A stretch of 64,000 nt of DNA from positions 6,012,053 through 6,076,052 of the forward strand of contig NZ_CP066779.1 in the NCBI RefSeq assembly GCF_016598535.1, written 5' to 3'. The stretch is from Rhodococcus sp. P-2 (GTDB lineage Bacteria > Actinomycetota > Actinomycetes > Mycobacteriales > Mycobacteriaceae). Numbering within the stretch: the first letter of the stretch is position 1; each line of letters opens with the position of its first letter. Under the pieces are notes generated by a model. The model was not told the DNA's origin and ran no database searches. It saw only the letters and a list, made by a program, of their open reading frames with translations. Position numbers and translations under genes: made by a program. This document shows, piece by piece, positions 37,561 through 49,502 of this stretch.

Positions 37561-40047
37561 TCAGCCACGCATCTGCGCACCGACGGCCTTCGAGGCAGCC
37601 TCGACCGCTGCGTCGCGAGCCGCGCTTGCCTCGTCCTCGGTCAGCGTGCGATCGACACCACGGAATCGCAAGGCGAACGCCAGGGACTTGCGGCCTTCAC
37701 CGACCTGTTCGCCCTCGAAGACGTCGAACAGCCGAATGTCTTCGAGAAGTTCGCCGCCGCCGGAACGCAAAGCTTCCTGCACCTTCGCTGCGGGAATGTC
37801 ACGATCGACAACAACCGCAACGTCCTGGAGCACCGCGGGGAACGGCGAAATGCGCGGCGCGGGCAGGTTCTCGACCAACGGCAAAGCGTCGAGGTCGATT
37901 TCCAGTGCGCAGGTGCGCGCGGGCAGTCCGGCACGCTCGAGAACGGCCGGATGCAGTTCACCCGCATGACCGACTACGTTGCCGTCGACGACAACCTCGG
38001 CACAGCGGCCGGGATGCCACGGCAGGTACTGCGCCGCACGCAGTTCGACCTCGACGCCTGCTGCAGCTGCAATAACCCGCACTGCTGCAAAAGTGTCCGA
38101 AGCCTCGGCCGGACGGCCAGGACCCCAGGGGCCGCTCGGCTCACGCAAACCACTCAACACTGCAGCGATGTGAACCGGCTGAGCCGGCAACGACGCAATC
38201 AGGTTCGCGATCTGCTCGTCCGTCGGACGGCGATCCACCGGCAATGCATCAACCGGCTTGGTGTCGGGTCCCGGCAACACAACCTGCGCAATGCCGTACA
38301 GCGACAGGTCACGCTGACCGCGAGAAGCGTTACGAGCCAGGATTTCCAGCAGACCCGGAAGCAGCGTCGTCGCCAACTCCGGACGATCGGCTTCGAGTGG
38401 GTTGAGCACCTTGCTGGTGTTGCGGCGCGGGTCGTCCGCGTCCAAGCCCCAGACGTCGAAGACGTTGGTGGGCAGGAACACCGGAGGAAGAACCTCGACG
38501 TACCCGGCGTGAGCCACAGCCTTCGAGACCGTGCGCTTGCGCCGCTGCGACGGAGTCAATCCGCGTCCGGCCGGAGCGGCGGGGAGCACCGACGGAATCT
38601 GCTCGAGACCTTCGAGGCGAAGAACTTCCTCGACGAGGTCCGCGGGCTGCACCAGGTCCGGACGCCACGACGGCGGCGTCGCGACCAACTGGCCGTGTCC
38701 CCCTTCGCTGACGCCGACCTCGACGTTGCACCCGACCTGGGTGAGGCGGCGAGCAGCGGTGCCGTTCGGGTAGGTGACTCCGGCGACACGGTCGGGCAGG
38801 TCGATATCCATACGAATGGCAGCGCGAGGGGCGACTTCGCCCACGTCGGTCAGGACCGGCTCGATCCGTCCGCCGGCAATCTCGACCAGCAGAGCTGCGG
38901 CGCGATCGACCGCTGCGAGCGGAATCGCCGGATCGACGATGCGCTCGAAGCGCTTGCTCGCCTCACTCGGCAGCTTGTGTCGGCGCGCCGTCTTGAAGAC
39001 TGCGAGCGGATCCCAGGTAGCTCCTTCGAGCAGGATGTCCGTCGTAGCCGTTCCCACCTCGGTGGTGGCGCCGCCCATGACGGCAGCCAGCGAGATGACT
39101 CCGGAATCGTCGGCGATGACAACGTCTTCGGGATCAAGCGTGCGTTCGACATCGTCGAGCGTCGTCAACTTCTCCCCCGCCTTGGCCCGACGGACCACCA
39201 GCTCGCCTTGCACCGCGGTCGCATCGAACGCGTGCAGAGGCTGACCGAGTTCGAGCATCACGTAGTTGGTGACGTCGACGGCCGGCGAGATCGGGCGAAC
39301 ACCCGAGAGCAGAAGTCGACGCTGCAGCCACCACGGGCTCACTGCCGCGGGATCGATACCCGTGATCTTCCGCATCACGAAACGCGACGCCTTCGACTCC
39401 GGTTCGAGACGCACCGGCCAGGCTTCACCCTCGGCCGGATGCGCGGGAACCGAAGCGGGATCGGCGTATTCGAGATCGAAACCACAGGCCAGTTCGCGGG
39501 TGAGGCCGCGGACCGAGAAGCAGTAGCCCCGGTCCGGGGTGATGTTCAATTCGATGATCGTGTCACCGAGACCGAGCAACTCGTTGCCGTCTGCGCCGGG
39601 TTCGGCGGTACCGGGCTCGAGCACCAAGATGCCCGAATGGTCTTTGCCGATACCGAGTTCCGAGACGGAGCAGATCATGCCGTCGGACACCTGGCCGTAC
39701 GTCTTGCGAGTGGCGATTTCGAATCCGCCAGGCAGCACCGCGCCAGGCAGCGCAACGACGACGAGGTCACCCTCGTTGAAATTGCGGGCGCCACAGACGA
39801 TGCCGCGAGTCTCGGGTTCGCCGACCTCGACCTGGCAGAAGCGGATCGGCTTCTTGAACTCGGTCAGTTCGGTGATGGAGACGACCTTGCCCACGACCAA
39901 CGGGCCGTCGATCGCCTCGAGTGTGTCGAGTTCCTCGACTTCGAGTCCCACCCGGACGAATCCGGCGTCCAACTCTTCCGGGGTCACCTCCCAGTCCGGA
40001 GTTGCCCGCTGCAGGATCTCGGTCAGCCAGGATTGCGCTACTCGCAC
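37561..40047 (-). CDS. pheT: phenylalanyl-tRNA synthetase beta subunit
   Basis: 828-residue subunit of the alpha2-beta2 enzyme. Domains in order: an EMAP/tRNA-binding fold at about 40-150 ([20 protein letters not shown]), B3/B4 editing region about 210-390, B5 domain about 400-480, catalytic-like core about 490-700, and the C-terminal ferredoxin-like anticodon-binding domain from about 735 ([20 protein letters not shown]). It starts 93 bp downstream of pheS and is presumably co-transcribed. Confidence 0.97.
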   Translation of the reverse strand: MRVAQSWLTEILQRATPDWEVTPEELDAGFVRVGLEVEELDTLEAIDGPLVVGKVVSITELTEFKKPIRFCQVEVGEPETRGIVCGARNFNEGDLVVVALPGAVLPGGFEIATRKTYGQVSDGMICSVSELGIGKDHSGILVLEPGTAEPGADGNELLGLGDTIIELNITPDRGYCFSVRGLTRELACGFDLEYADPASVPAHPAEGEAWPVRLEPESKASRFVMRKITGIDPAAVSPWWLQRRLLLSGVRPISPAVDVTNYVMLELGQPLHAFDATAVQGELVVRRAKAGEKLTTLDDVERTLDPEDVVIADDSGVISLAAVMGGATTEVGTATTDILLEGATWDPLAVFKTARRHKLPSEASKRFERIVDPAIPLAAVDRAAALLVEIAGGRIEPVLTDVGEVAPRAAIRMDIDLPDRVAGVTYPNGTAARRLTQVGCNVEVGVSEGGHGQLVATPPSWRPDLVQPADLVEEVLRLEGLEQIPSVLPAAPAGRGLTPSQRRKRTVSKAVAHAGYVEVLPPVFLPTNVFDVWGLDADDPRRNTSKVLNPLEADRPELATTLLPGLLEILARNASRGQRDLSLYGIAQVVLPGPDTKPVDALPVDRRPTDEQIANLIASLPAQPVHIAAVLSGLREPSGPWGPGRPAEASDTFAAVRVIAAAAGVEVELRAAQYLPWHPGRCAEVVVDGNVVGHAGELHPAVLERAGLPARTCALEIDLDALPLVENLPAPRISPFPAVLQDVAVVVDRDIPAAKVQEALRSGGGELLEDIRLFDVFEGEQVGEGRKSLAFALRFRGVDRTLTEDEASAARDAAVEAASKAVGAQMRG

Positions 40048-40139
40048 GTCTGCTCAGCTCTCTCGTTTGTCGATAAGTCTTTGTGAAGGTTCCGCGTACC
40101 GGGCATTTCGAGCACCGGGGATATCGAGCACCGGGTCGG

Positions 40140-41305
<1,166 letters not shown>

Positions 41306-41399
41306 GAGCGAGCATTCGAGCTCACTCGAGCTTTGTCTCTGCTCTTGTATTGTCTCAGGCTTCCGCAAATGGGATTCCGTGAGGTCTTCGCGTGCGTTT

Positions 41400-42230
41400 T
41401 CAGCCGTGATCGGTGGCGCGATTTTGCACTCGTGCGCTTGCGTACAGGCAAATTGCGGCCGCTGTCGCGAGGTTCAGGCTTTCGGCGCGGCCATGGATCG
41501 GAATCCGCACCCGATGATCGGCCTGGGCGGCGATCGCCGGATCGAGACCGTGAGCTTCGTTGCCGAACAGCCAGGCCGTCGGCTTGCTCAGCAACTCGTC
41601 GGCCTCGTCGAGGTCGACTTCACCGTCAGCTGCGGTCGCGAGGATTTGAATGCCGGCGGCGCGAATCTGCTCGATCACCGACACCGTGTCTCGATCGCGG
41701 ACGACCGGGAGGTGAAAGAGGCTGCCCGCCGACGAACGAACGACCTTGCCGTTGTGTGGATCGACGCTGTCACCAGCGAGGATTGCCGCATCGGCGCCCA
41801 CTGCATCGGCGATGCGAATGACGGTGCCGGCATTGCCTGGTTCGTTGACCTCGACCGGCACTGCGAGCAGGCGGGTGTCCTGGTGGACGGCTGCGCTCAG
41901 CGGTACATCCAGCAGATCGCTGACGACAACGAGGCCGGGCGGCGTGACGGTATCGCTCAGAGCTTTGATTGCTCGATCGGTGACAAGAGCAACACGAACT
42001 CCAGCGGTCAGCGCCCGATCGATGACGTGCTGATAACGCTCGGCCGCGTCCTCTGTGTAGAAGAGATCGTGTACCGGGCGGGTCTCGCCGTTCGAGAGTG
42101 CACCGTTCAACAGTTCGGTGACCGAGTTCTCGCCCTCGACGAGGAAACGTCCTGCTTTGCGTCGTTCTGCTGTGCGCAGGAGCTTGACAGCAGAAACGAC
42201 CCGCGGAGTCCGCTCGGTGAGCGGGTCCAC
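41400..42230 (-). CDS. TrmH/SpoU-family RNA 2'-O-methyltransferase
   Basis: 276-residue SPOUT methyltransferase that methylates ribose 2'-OH of rRNA or tRNA. It has an N-terminal L30e-like substrate-binding domain (about 10-95; GRFLVEGENSVTELL) and the three SpoU motifs: NEPGNAGTVIRIA near 129, WLFGNEAHGLDP near 220, and ESLNLATAAAICLYA near 251. Position between rplT and pheS matches Rv1644 (tsnR). GTG start 23 bp after the rplT stop. The precise target cannot be deduced. Confidence 0.92.
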   Translation of the reverse strand: MDPLTERTPRVVSAVKLLRTAERRKAGRFLVEGENSVTELLNGALSNGETRPVHDLFYTEDAAERYQHVIDRALTAGVRVALVTDRAIKALSDTVTPPGLVVVSDLLDVPLSAAVHQDTRLLAVPVEVNEPGNAGTVIRIADAVGADAAILAGDSVDPHNGKVVRSSAGSLFHLPVVRDRDTVSVIEQIRAAGIQILATAADGEVDLDEADELLSKPTAWLFGNEAHGLDPAIAAQADHRVRIPIHGRAESLNLATAAAICLYASARVQNRATDHG

Positions 42231-42253
42231 GGGCCGTTGCTGTGATGCGTGAA

Positions 42254-42643
42254 TCAGGCTGCTTCTCCGGCAGGAGCGTTCACGTCGGCCGGCAGAGCGG
42301 CCTTCGCGAGTGCGACCAGGCCGGCAAAGGCCTCGGCATCGGAGACAGCGAGCTCAGCCAGGATCTTGCGGTCGACGTCGACCTCTGCCAGACGCAGGCC
42401 CTGGATGAGGCGGTTGTACGTGATGTCGTTTGCGCGAGCTGCAGCGTTGATACGCGTGATCCACAGCTTGCGGAACTCGCCCTTGCGCGCACGACGGTCG
42501 CGGTACGCGTAGGTGAGCGAGTGGAGCTGCTGCTCCTTGGCCTTGGTGTACAGACGCGAACGCTGTCCACGGTAGCCGCTGGATGCAGCAAGAATTGAAC
42601 GACGCTTCTTCTGGGCGTTGACCGCCCTCTTTACGCGTGCCAC
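42254..42643 (-). CDS. rplT: 50S ribosomal protein L20
   Basis: 129-residue ribosomal protein that binds 23S rRNA early in assembly. The basic N-terminal helix [17 protein letters not shown] and the globular domain with [18 protein letters not shown] are typical. The C-terminal tail ([12 protein letters not shown]) is an actinobacterial extension. Third gene of infC-rpmI-rplT. Confidence 0.98.
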   Translation of the reverse strand: MARVKRAVNAQKKRRSILAASSGYRGQRSRLYTKAKEQQLHSLTYAYRDRRARKGEFRKLWITRINAAARANDITYNRLIQGLRLAEVDVDRKILAELAVSDAEAFAGLVALAKAALPADVNAPAGEAA

Positions 42644-42706
42644 TTGAAAAATCCTGTCAATCTAGGGGCTGAAAGTACGACCCCGGGTGGTCAGTAAGGG
42701 GGCGAC

Positions 42707-42901
42707 TCAGATGCCGAGCATGCGCTTGATGCGCGGAGCGTCGTCAGGGCTGACAACAGCGACACCGTCGAGACGACGGGTAACCCTGCTGGACTTGTGC
42801 TCGAGAAGGTGGCGACGGCCGGCCTTCTGGCGCATGAGCTTTCCGCTGCCGGACACCTTGAATCGCTTCGAGGCGCCGCTGTGGCTCTTCATCTTGGGCA
42901 T
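42707..42901 (-). CDS. rpmI: 50S ribosomal protein L35
   Basis: 64-residue basic protein, beginning [19 protein letters not shown] and ending with [19 protein letters not shown], the standard L35 pattern. Start chosen at 42901 because the family always begins MPKMK; the open frame further upstream is not conserved. It sits 43 bp after the infC stop and 63 bp before rplT. Confidence 0.97.
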
Positions 42902-42944
42902 GGAGTCCTCAGTTCTTGTTACGTGGTGGATCTTGGGAAATCGA

Positions 42945-43604
<660 letters not shown>

Positions 43605-44005
43605 GGGGCCTCCTAGGTTGAACGGTGCGGTCTTCATGACCGCACGCAGCCCGTACCGCCCGCACCCCAACAAAAAAGCCCCGCTGTGATGATTGCTCAT
43701 CCGCGGGGCCCGATGTCGACCGATCACATAAGATCCAGCTCACGCCGAAACCTATCTCCTCGACTGAGCGAGGAACCTGACGAAGAAGGATCTTCGTAAT
43801 CAGGTGACCGGAACCACTGAACTGCAGTTTTACCTGCCGCGCAGAGGTGGGAGTCGGACTCCACTTGCTGCCCCCGAACAAGTCGGAGGCGGTCGTTGCA
43901 ACAAGACTAACAGGTCACCGGAGATGAATGAAATCGGCGCCGCTCCGCCGTTGCCGGGAGAGGCCCGATTCAACACCGTCACGGCCTGATGGAATCCTTA
44001 CATCC
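43605..44005. other. infC leader and divergent intergenic region
   Basis: 401 bp between the infC start (leftward) and the DUF1844 gene (rightward). It holds the infC 5' leader with the hairpin-plus-U-run at 43672-43709, and a short in-frame reading frame from 43727 that runs into infC ([17 protein letters not shown]...), which may be translated as a leader but has no family match. I see no RNA gene here; promoters of both genes must lie between about 43730 and 44000. Confidence 0.6.
43672..43709 (-). terminator. intrinsic terminator/attenuator in the infC leader
   Basis: On the minus strand: GCCCCGC (43709-43703), an 18-nt loop, GCGGGGC (43684-43678), then TTTTTT (43677-43672). It stands 68 bp upstream of the infC start codon with no other gene end near it on that strand, so it is more likely an attenuator for infC-rpmI-rplT than the end of a gene. 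Confidence 0.75.
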
Positions 44006-44374
44006 ATGAGTGAGAACTTCGAGGCAGATCAGAACACCGACGGCGCGAATCCCGACGTCCGCGAACTCTCCGAAGTTCCCGCGGTCGAGGTCATCAGCCG
44101 CGCCGCAGTGATGCTGATGAGTTCGGCTGCCGAAAAACTCGGCCTCTCCGACGCCGACCCGTCTTCCAGCCCTTACCTGGACCTCGACGAAGCTCGTCGA
44201 GTGATCACCGCGCTTGCCGGACTGGTGACTGCGTCGGTCGAATACCTCGGCCCCCACGCCGGACCCATCCGCGAAGGCCTCCAAGCCCTGCAGCGCGCAT
44301 TCCGTGAGGCCTCCTCACATCCGGACGAGCCAGGAAAGGGACCGGGCGAGAAGTTCACCGGTCCGGTCTACTGA
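44006..44374 (+). CDS. DUF1844 family protein
   Basis: 122-residue protein of unknown function. After a variable acidic N-terminus (about 1-28) comes the DUF1844 core: EVISRAAVMLMSSAAEKLGL, a YLDLDEARRVITALAGLV helix and a C-terminal helix IREGLQALQRAFREAS, then a flexible GPGEKFTGPVY tail. All-helical, cytoplasmic, no catalytic motif. Divergent from infC, a linkage I recall as common in actinobacteria. ATG at 44006 chosen by family length. Confidence 0.85.
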   Translation: MSENFEADQNTDGANPDVRELSEVPAVEVISRAAVMLMSSAAEKLGLSDADPSSSPYLDLDEARRVITALAGLVTASVEYLGPHAGPIREGLQALQRAFREASSHPDEPGKGPGEKFTGPVY

Positions 44375-44375
44375 G

Positions 44376-44792
44376 TTGGCAACCGCCAACAAGACACAAC
44401 CGACGCCCGAGGACGTCGACGCATTCATTTCACGCGTCGACGACCGCAAGCGTGCCGACAGCGTCGAGTTGATCTCTTTGTTGTCGGCCGCGACCGGCGA
44501 GCCTGCTGTCATGTGGGGTTCGAGCATCATCGGATTCGGGGCACGGCACTACCGGTATGCGAGTGGCCACGAGGGTGACACCCCGCTGATCGGGTTCTCC
44601 CCCAGGGCCACCGCACTCACGTTGTACCTGTCGCTGAACTTCGACGACTACACCGACACACTCGCGCGCCTCGGCAAGCACAAGGTCGGCAAAGGTTGCC
44701 TCTACGTCAAACGGCTGAGCGACGTCGACATGGCCGCTCTGACCGAACTGATCACGGATTCCGTTACCGCAGCCCGCAACATGATCGACTGA
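44376..44792 (+). CDS. DUF1801 (YdhG-like) protein
   Basis: 138-residue protein with the DUF1801 fold (YdhG/YjhX-type, unknown function). Conserved pieces: DAFISRVDDRKRADSVELISLL near residue 12, PAVMWGSSIIGFGARHYRYASG near 40, LIGFSPRATALTLYLSL near 67, and KGCLYVKRLSDVDMAAL near 104. It probably starts with TTG at 44376, one base after the DUF1844 stop, so the two genes are coupled; no ATG or GTG start fits better. Confidence 0.85.
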   Translation: MATANKTQPTPEDVDAFISRVDDRKRADSVELISLLSAATGEPAVMWGSSIIGFGARHYRYASGHEGDTPLIGFSPRATALTLYLSLNFDDYTDTLARLGKHKVGKGCLYVKRLSDVDMAALTELITDSVTAARNMID

Positions 44793-44797
44793 ACCAC

Positions 44798-45508
44798 TCA
44801 CCTTCGATGCGCAACAGGCCGAGCGTCTTCGGGCGGTTGTCCGAAGACGGTCGAATCCCGTGGTGTGAAGTGGTCGTTCGTCAGCGTGGCCCGGCGCATC
44901 CGATCGAGTCGAAACCAACGCACGGCGTCGCGCTGGCGACACCAGCCGATGAGAAACCACTGCCCACGGTCCTGCGCCAGAATGTGCGGCTCAACTGCCC
45001 GCACCGTCTCCGAACCTTCCCCATCGACGTAGTGCAACGACACGACGCGACTCTGTTCGAGACCCTGCTCTACCGCCTGCCGGTTCCTGCGCGAATCCGT
45101 CAGAGCCCCGCCGTCGCCGCGAATCCACACGCGACCACCGAGTTCGGCGACCTTGCGACGACTCTCCTCGTCCATCACGTCGAGTAGTTTCGCCAGAGCT
45201 GCTCGTCCATCCGGCGCAAACGGAGCGTCGCCGGCTGCCGTCAACGCCAACGCGATCGAAACCGCTTGCGGAACAGTGAAATTCACCGGCGGTAGAGTGG
45301 CACGACCTACGAGTCGGTATCCACCCCCGGGACCTGAGCGCGCCTCGATCGCCGCACCCGCCATCATCAGCGTCTCGATATCCCTCTTGATCGTCCGGGT
45401 GGTGACACCGAATTCCTCGGACAATCGGGAGCACGTAGTCCCTCGATCGCCCTGTCGCCGAAGTTCCTCGACGAGAGCATGCAATCTCGCAGCTCGATTC
45501 ACACTCAC
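44798..45508 (-). CDS. HTH/WYL-domain transcriptional regulator
   Basis: 236 residues: N-terminal DeoR-like winged helix (about 1-65; CSRLSEEFGVTTRTIKRDIE) and a WYL-type ligand/nucleic-acid-sensing domain (about 120-225) in which the motif reads QWFLIGWCRQR and is followed by RWFRLDRMRRA. WYL regulators sense small ligands or nucleic acids, often as repressors of a divergent gene. Start taken at the GTG 45508 (SVNRAARLH); a TTG at 45532 would add 8 residues. Divergent from an alpha/beta hydrolase across a repeat-rich operator. Confidence 0.88.
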   Translation of the reverse strand: MSVNRAARLHALVEELRRQGDRGTTCSRLSEEFGVTTRTIKRDIETLMMAGAAIEARSGPGGGYRLVGRATLPPVNFTVPQAVSIALALTAAGDAPFAPDGRAALAKLLDVMDEESRRKVAELGGRVWIRGDGGALTDSRRNRQAVEQGLEQSRVVSLHYVDGEGSETVRAVEPHILAQDRGQWFLIGWCRQRDAVRWFRLDRMRRATLTNDHFTPRDSTVFGQPPEDARPVAHRR

Positions 45509-45534
45509 GAGTGTCTCAGATTCCGATACCAAAC

Positions 45535-45566
45535 GGTGACATAATCAGTGACACTCTGTTGTCACC
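45535..45566. promoter_or_regulatory. inverted-repeat operator between WYL regulator and hydrolase
   Basis: GGTGACA (45535-45541) and TGTCACC (45560-45566) are exact complements, with a third GTGAC-type copy (AGTGACACT) between them and a CATAAT hexamer (45540-45545) inside. Likely binding site for the divergent WYL regulator and core of one of the two promoters. Confidence 0.55.
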
Positions 45567-45588
45567 AACCCGACTGCACTGTGATCAC

Positions 45589-46296
45589 ATGAAAACTCAC
45601 ATCGTTCTTGTTCCCGGATTCTGGCTCGGTTCATGGGCTTGGGATGCAGTTCTCCCCCACCTCGAGCGTCCCGATACCCGCGTGACCAGCCTGACACTGC
45701 CCGGGCTCGACGCCGTAGACACAGATCGATCAGCGGTCACCTTCGACGCCCACGTCCGTGCAGTCGTCGACGCCATATCGGACTCCGACGAGCGCACGGT
45801 CTTGGTCGTACACAGCGGCGCCGGCCCGGTGGGATACGCGGTCACCGATCGCATCCCGGATCGCGTCGCTCGGATCGTCTACGCCGACTCGGGCCCCATG
45901 CCCGACGGCGCGGCGCTGCGACCGGATCTGGCTGCTGATGTCGTCGAGATACCGCTCCCGACGTGGGCGGAACTCGAAGCAGACGGCAGCAGCCTCGAGG
46001 GACTCGACGAGAAAGCTCTCGCGGCGTTCCGCGCCAATGCGGTCCCCGAACCGGCCGGGCCCGCGCGTGAGCCGATCGTCCTGACGAACGAAAAGCGCTA
46101 CCAGGTGCCGTCGACCGTAGTTTGCAGCACGTTCCCCTCCGCAGTGATCGCCCAGATGGCCGACGGGGGTCATCCGATGGCCGCCGAATTGGCGAAACTC
46201 CCCGTGACGTATGTCGACCTCCCGACCGGCCATTGGCCGATGTGGTCGCGCCCCGAAGAGCTCGCCCAGGTAATCCTCGAGGCCACCGCCTCCTGA
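45589..46296 (+). CDS. alpha/beta hydrolase
   Basis: 235-residue soluble hydrolase of the EstA/PnbE-like single-domain type. Oxyanion region HIVLVPGFWLGSWAWD at the N-terminus, nucleophile Ser in VVHSGAGPVGY, acid residue probably in YADSGPMPD or later, and His in LPTGHWPMWSRPEEL. Such proteins hydrolyse small esters or lactones; substrate unknown. Probably controlled by the divergent WYL regulator. ATG at 45589 chosen because the fold begins there; no signal peptide. Confidence 0.88.
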   Translation: MKTHIVLVPGFWLGSWAWDAVLPHLERPDTRVTSLTLPGLDAVDTDRSAVTFDAHVRAVVDAISDSDERTVLVVHSGAGPVGYAVTDRIPDRVARIVYADSGPMPDGAALRPDLAADVVEIPLPTWAELEADGSSLEGLDEKALAAFRANAVPEPAGPAREPIVLTNEKRYQVPSTVVCSTFPSAVIAQMADGGHPMAAELAKLPVTYVDLPTGHWPMWSRPEELAQVILEATAS

Positions 46297-46309
46297 CCGA
46301 GAGAGCAAT

Positions 46310-46337
46310 GATGCCGGGTCGATTCCGACCCGGCATC
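46310..46337. terminator. hairpin between hydrolase and uvrA
   Basis: 12-bp perfect stem GATGCCGGGTCG (46310-46321) / CGACCCGGCATC (46326-46337), loop ATTC, in the 71-bp gap between convergent stops. Serves both transcripts. Confidence 0.8.
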
Positions 46338-46367
46338 ACTGCCCGACTTCCACTTGCTCACGTACTA

Positions 46368-49328
46368 CTAGCGCACAGAAGCGGCTTTCTTCCGTGGTGC
46401 CGCCTTTTTCGCTGCAACTGCCTTCGTCGCACGTTTCTTGGTAATCGGCTTCGCCTTGGCCGGAGCGTGCTGCGCGGTGAGGACCTCACTGAGGAACTTG
46501 CCCGTGTAGCTCTCGGGGACCGCGGCAACGTCTTCCGGAGTACCTTGCGCCACAACGGTTCCGCCGCCGGATCCACCTTCGGGTCCCATGTCGACGACCC
46601 AGTCGGATGTCTTGATCACGTCGAGGTTGTGCTCGATCACGATCACGCTGTTGCCCTTGTCGACCAGACCGTTGATCACGATCAGGAGCTTGCGGATGTC
46701 CTCGAAATGCAGACCCGTGGTGGGCTCGTCGAGGATGTACACGGTGCGACCGGTCGACCGCTTCTGCAATTCGGCGGCCAGCTTGACGCGCTGCGCCTCA
46801 CCACCGGACAGGGTCGGAGCCGGCTGACCCAGTCGGACGTAGCCCAGTCCGACGTCGACCAGAGTCTTGAGGTACCGGTGAATAGAGGTGACCGGCTGGA
46901 AGAACTCGGCAGCTTCCTCGATCGGCATGTCGAGAACCTCGGCGATCGACTTGCCCTTGTAGTGAACCTCGAGCGTTTCGCGGTTGTACCGAGCGCCGTG
47001 GCACACCTCGCAGGGCACATACACGTCCGGCAGGAAGTTCATCTCGATCTTCAGCGTTCCGTCGCCGGAGCACGCCTCGCAGCGTCCACCCTTGACGTTG
47101 AACGAGAATCGGCCGGGCTGGTATCCGCGGACTTTCGCTTCGGTGGTGGCCGCGAACAGGGTGCGGATCTTGTCGAACACACCGGTGTACGTGGCCGCAT
47201 TCGATCGTGGAGTCCGGCCGATCGGAGACTGATCGACCTGCACGAGCTTGTCCAGCTGATCTAGACCGTTGATTCGTGTGTGACGCCCGGGCACCTGGCG
47301 TGCACCGTTGAGTTTGTTTGCCATGACGGTCGCGAGAATGTCGTTGACCAACGTCGACTTGCCCGAACCGGAGACACCGGTGACCGCAGTGAGCACACCC
47401 AGCGGGAAACTCACGTCGATGCCGTCGAGATTGTGCTCGCGAGCTCCGACGACCGTGACCTGGCGTTTGCGGTCCACCGGTCGGCGAATGGCCGGGACCT
47501 CGATGAAGTTACGACCGGACAGGTAGGCGCCGGTCAGAGATTCTTCGCACGTCAGCAGTTCTTCGTACGGTCCGCTGTGGACGACCTTGCCGCCGTGCTC
47601 GCCGGCGTACGGTCCGATGTCGACCACCCAGTCCGATGTCCGGATCGTGTCTTCGTCATGTTCGACGACGATCAGCGTGTTGCCGAGGTCACGCAGGCGC
47701 GTCAGGGTTTCGATGAGTCGCCGGTTGTCACGCTGGTGCAGGCCGATGGACGGCTCGTCGAGCACGTACAACACACCGACGAGTCCGGATCCGATCTGCG
47801 TTGCCAAGCGAATTCGCTGGGCTTCGCCACCGGACAACGTGCCCGCGGCTCGCGAGAGGGAAAGGTATTCCAGGCCGACGTCGAGCAGGAAGCCGAGGCG
47901 CGCCTGAACTTCCTTGAGGACCTGACCCGCGATTGCCTCTTCACGCGAGCCGAGAGTGAGGCTGTTCAGGAAATCCGCGCAATCGGAGATCGACAGTTCA
48001 CAGACCTCGGCGATGGACTTACTGCCGAAGTCTCCCGCCGCGATAGTTACAGACAGGATTTCGGGGCGCAGGCGAGCACCACCACACGCCGGGCACGGGG
48101 TGTCGCGCATGTACCCGTCGTAGCGTTCCTTCATCTGATCGGATTCGGTCTGTTCGAGCCGGCGGTGCAAGAACGGCATCACACCTTCGAACTCCGCGTA
48201 GTAAGAACGGGTACGGCCGTACCGATTCTTGTACCGGACGTGCACCTGCTCTTCGCTGCCTTCGAGGATTGCTTTGCGGGCCTTCGCCGGCAACTTGTTC
48301 CACGGCGTCTTCATGTCGAATCCGAGAATGTCGCCGAGGCCGGACAGCAGGCGTCCGAAGTACTCGGAACTCTGGCCCATCGACCACGGCGCGATTGCAC
48401 CGTCTTCGAGACTCAGGTCAGGATCGGGAACCACCAGATCCGGGTCGACCTCCTTGCGGATACCGAGGCCGGTGCATTCCGGGCAGGCGCCGTAGGGCGA
48501 GTTGAAGGAGAACGAGCGCGGTTCGAGATCGTCGATCGCGAGTGCGTGGCCATTCGGGCAGGCCAGCTTCTCGGAGAAACGACGCTCACGATCAGGTGCA
48601 TTTTCTTCACGGTCGACGAAGTCGAGGACCACGATGCCTTCGGCCAATCGAAGTGCGGTCTCGACCGAGTCGGTCAGGCGCTGCTTCGAGCTCGCCTTGA
48701 CCTGCAATCGGTCGACCACTACTTCGATGTCGTGCTTTTCCTGTTTCTTGAGCTTCGGCGGATCTGCGAGTGAATGGACGACTCCGTCGACGCGCACGCG
48801 CGAGTAGCCCTGGGTATTGAGCTGATCGAAAAGGTCGACGAACTCGCCTTTACGGGTACGGACTACCGGTGCGAGGACCTGGAACTTGATGCCCTCTTCC
48901 ATCTCGAGCACCTGGTCGACGATCTGCTGCGGGGTCTGACGTGCGATCTTCTCACCACAGACCGGGCAGTGCGCCGAACCTGCGCGGGCATAAAGGAGCC
49001 GGAGGTAGTCGTAGACCTCGGTGATCGTGCCCACCGTCGAACGGGGGTTGCGGTTGGTCGACTTCTGGTCGATGGACACCGCCGGCGACAAACCCTCGAT
49101 GAAATCGACATCGGGCTTGTCCATCTGACCGAGGAACTGACGCGCGTATGCCGAGAGTGACTCGACGTAGCGACGCTGACCTTCGGCAAAGATCGTGTCG
49201 AACGCGAGGCTGGACTTGCCGGAGCCGGACAACCCGGTGAAGACGATCAGGCTGTCTCGCGGGAGGTCGAGATCGACTCCTCGCAGATTGTGCTCACGCG
49301 CACCCCGCACGATCAGGCGATCCGCCAC
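46368..49328 (-). CDS. uvrA: excinuclease ABC subunit A
   Basis: Damage-recognition ATPase of nucleotide-excision repair. About 986 residues with two ABC modules: first Walker [14 protein letters not shown] near residue 31 and second [13 protein letters not shown] near 650, two [10 protein letters not shown]-type signatures, and zinc-finger cysteines in [19 protein letters not shown] and [10 protein letters not shown]. The Lys/Ala-rich C-terminal tail ([19 protein letters not shown]) is an actinobacterial extension. Start: GTG at 49328 with AAGGGA 6 nt ahead, giving [19 protein letters not shown] at 49343 would place the ribosome site inside the gene. Confidence 0.97.
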   Translation of the reverse strand: MADRLIVRGAREHNLRGVDLDLPRDSLIVFTGLSGSGKSSLAFDTIFAEGQRRYVESLSAYARQFLGQMDKPDVDFIEGLSPAVSIDQKSTNRNPRSTVGTITEVYDYLRLLYARAGSAHCPVCGEKIARQTPQQIVDQVLEMEEGIKFQVLAPVVRTRKGEFVDLFDQLNTQGYSRVRVDGVVHSLADPPKLKKQEKHDIEVVVDRLQVKASSKQRLTDSVETALRLAEGIVVLDFVDREENAPDRERRFSEKLACPNGHALAIDDLEPRSFSFNSPYGACPECTGLGIRKEVDPDLVVPDPDLSLEDGAIAPWSMGQSSEYFGRLLSGLGDILGFDMKTPWNKLPAKARKAILEGSEEQVHVRYKNRYGRTRSYYAEFEGVMPFLHRRLEQTESDQMKERYDGYMRDTPCPACGGARLRPEILSVTIAAGDFGSKSIAEVCELSISDCADFLNSLTLGSREEAIAGQVLKEVQARLGFLLDVGLEYLSLSRAAGTLSGGEAQRIRLATQIGSGLVGVLYVLDEPSIGLHQRDNRRLIETLTRLRDLGNTLIVVEHDEDTIRTSDWVVDIGPYAGEHGGKVVHSGPYEELLTCEESLTGAYLSGRNFIEVPAIRRPVDRKRQVTVVGAREHNLDGIDVSFPLGVLTAVTGVSGSGKSTLVNDILATVMANKLNGARQVPGRHTRINGLDQLDKLVQVDQSPIGRTPRSNAATYTGVFDKIRTLFAATTEAKVRGYQPGRFSFNVKGGRCEACSGDGTLKIEMNFLPDVYVPCEVCHGARYNRETLEVHYKGKSIAEVLDMPIEEAAEFFQPVTSIHRYLKTLVDVGLGYVRLGQPAPTLSGGEAQRVKLAAELQKRSTGRTVYILDEPTTGLHFEDIRKLLIVINGLVDKGNSVIVIEHNLDVIKTSDWVVDMGPEGGSGGGTVVAQGTPEDVAAVPESYTGKFLSEVLTAQHAPAKAKPITKKRATKAVAAKKAAPRKKAASVR

Positions 49329-49502
49329 ACCAATTCCCTTCATTGTCAATCGTCCGGGGCCGTCCCCCCGGAGAAGTCTCGAGTGGCCGCGCAAACGCGA
49401 GTCCTCGAGCGATCGTCATCGTAAGCCGAGCCACCGACACGTTTTTCTCACCAGGCGAGCCCATCGCTCTACCTGCCCCTATTCGAAGGTAGCCTGCGTT
49501 TC

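Noticed and set aside
49329-49502. SOS (LexA) box ahead of uvrA
   Set aside because: TTCGAA at 49483 lacks the second half of a TCGAAC-N4-GTTCGA site.
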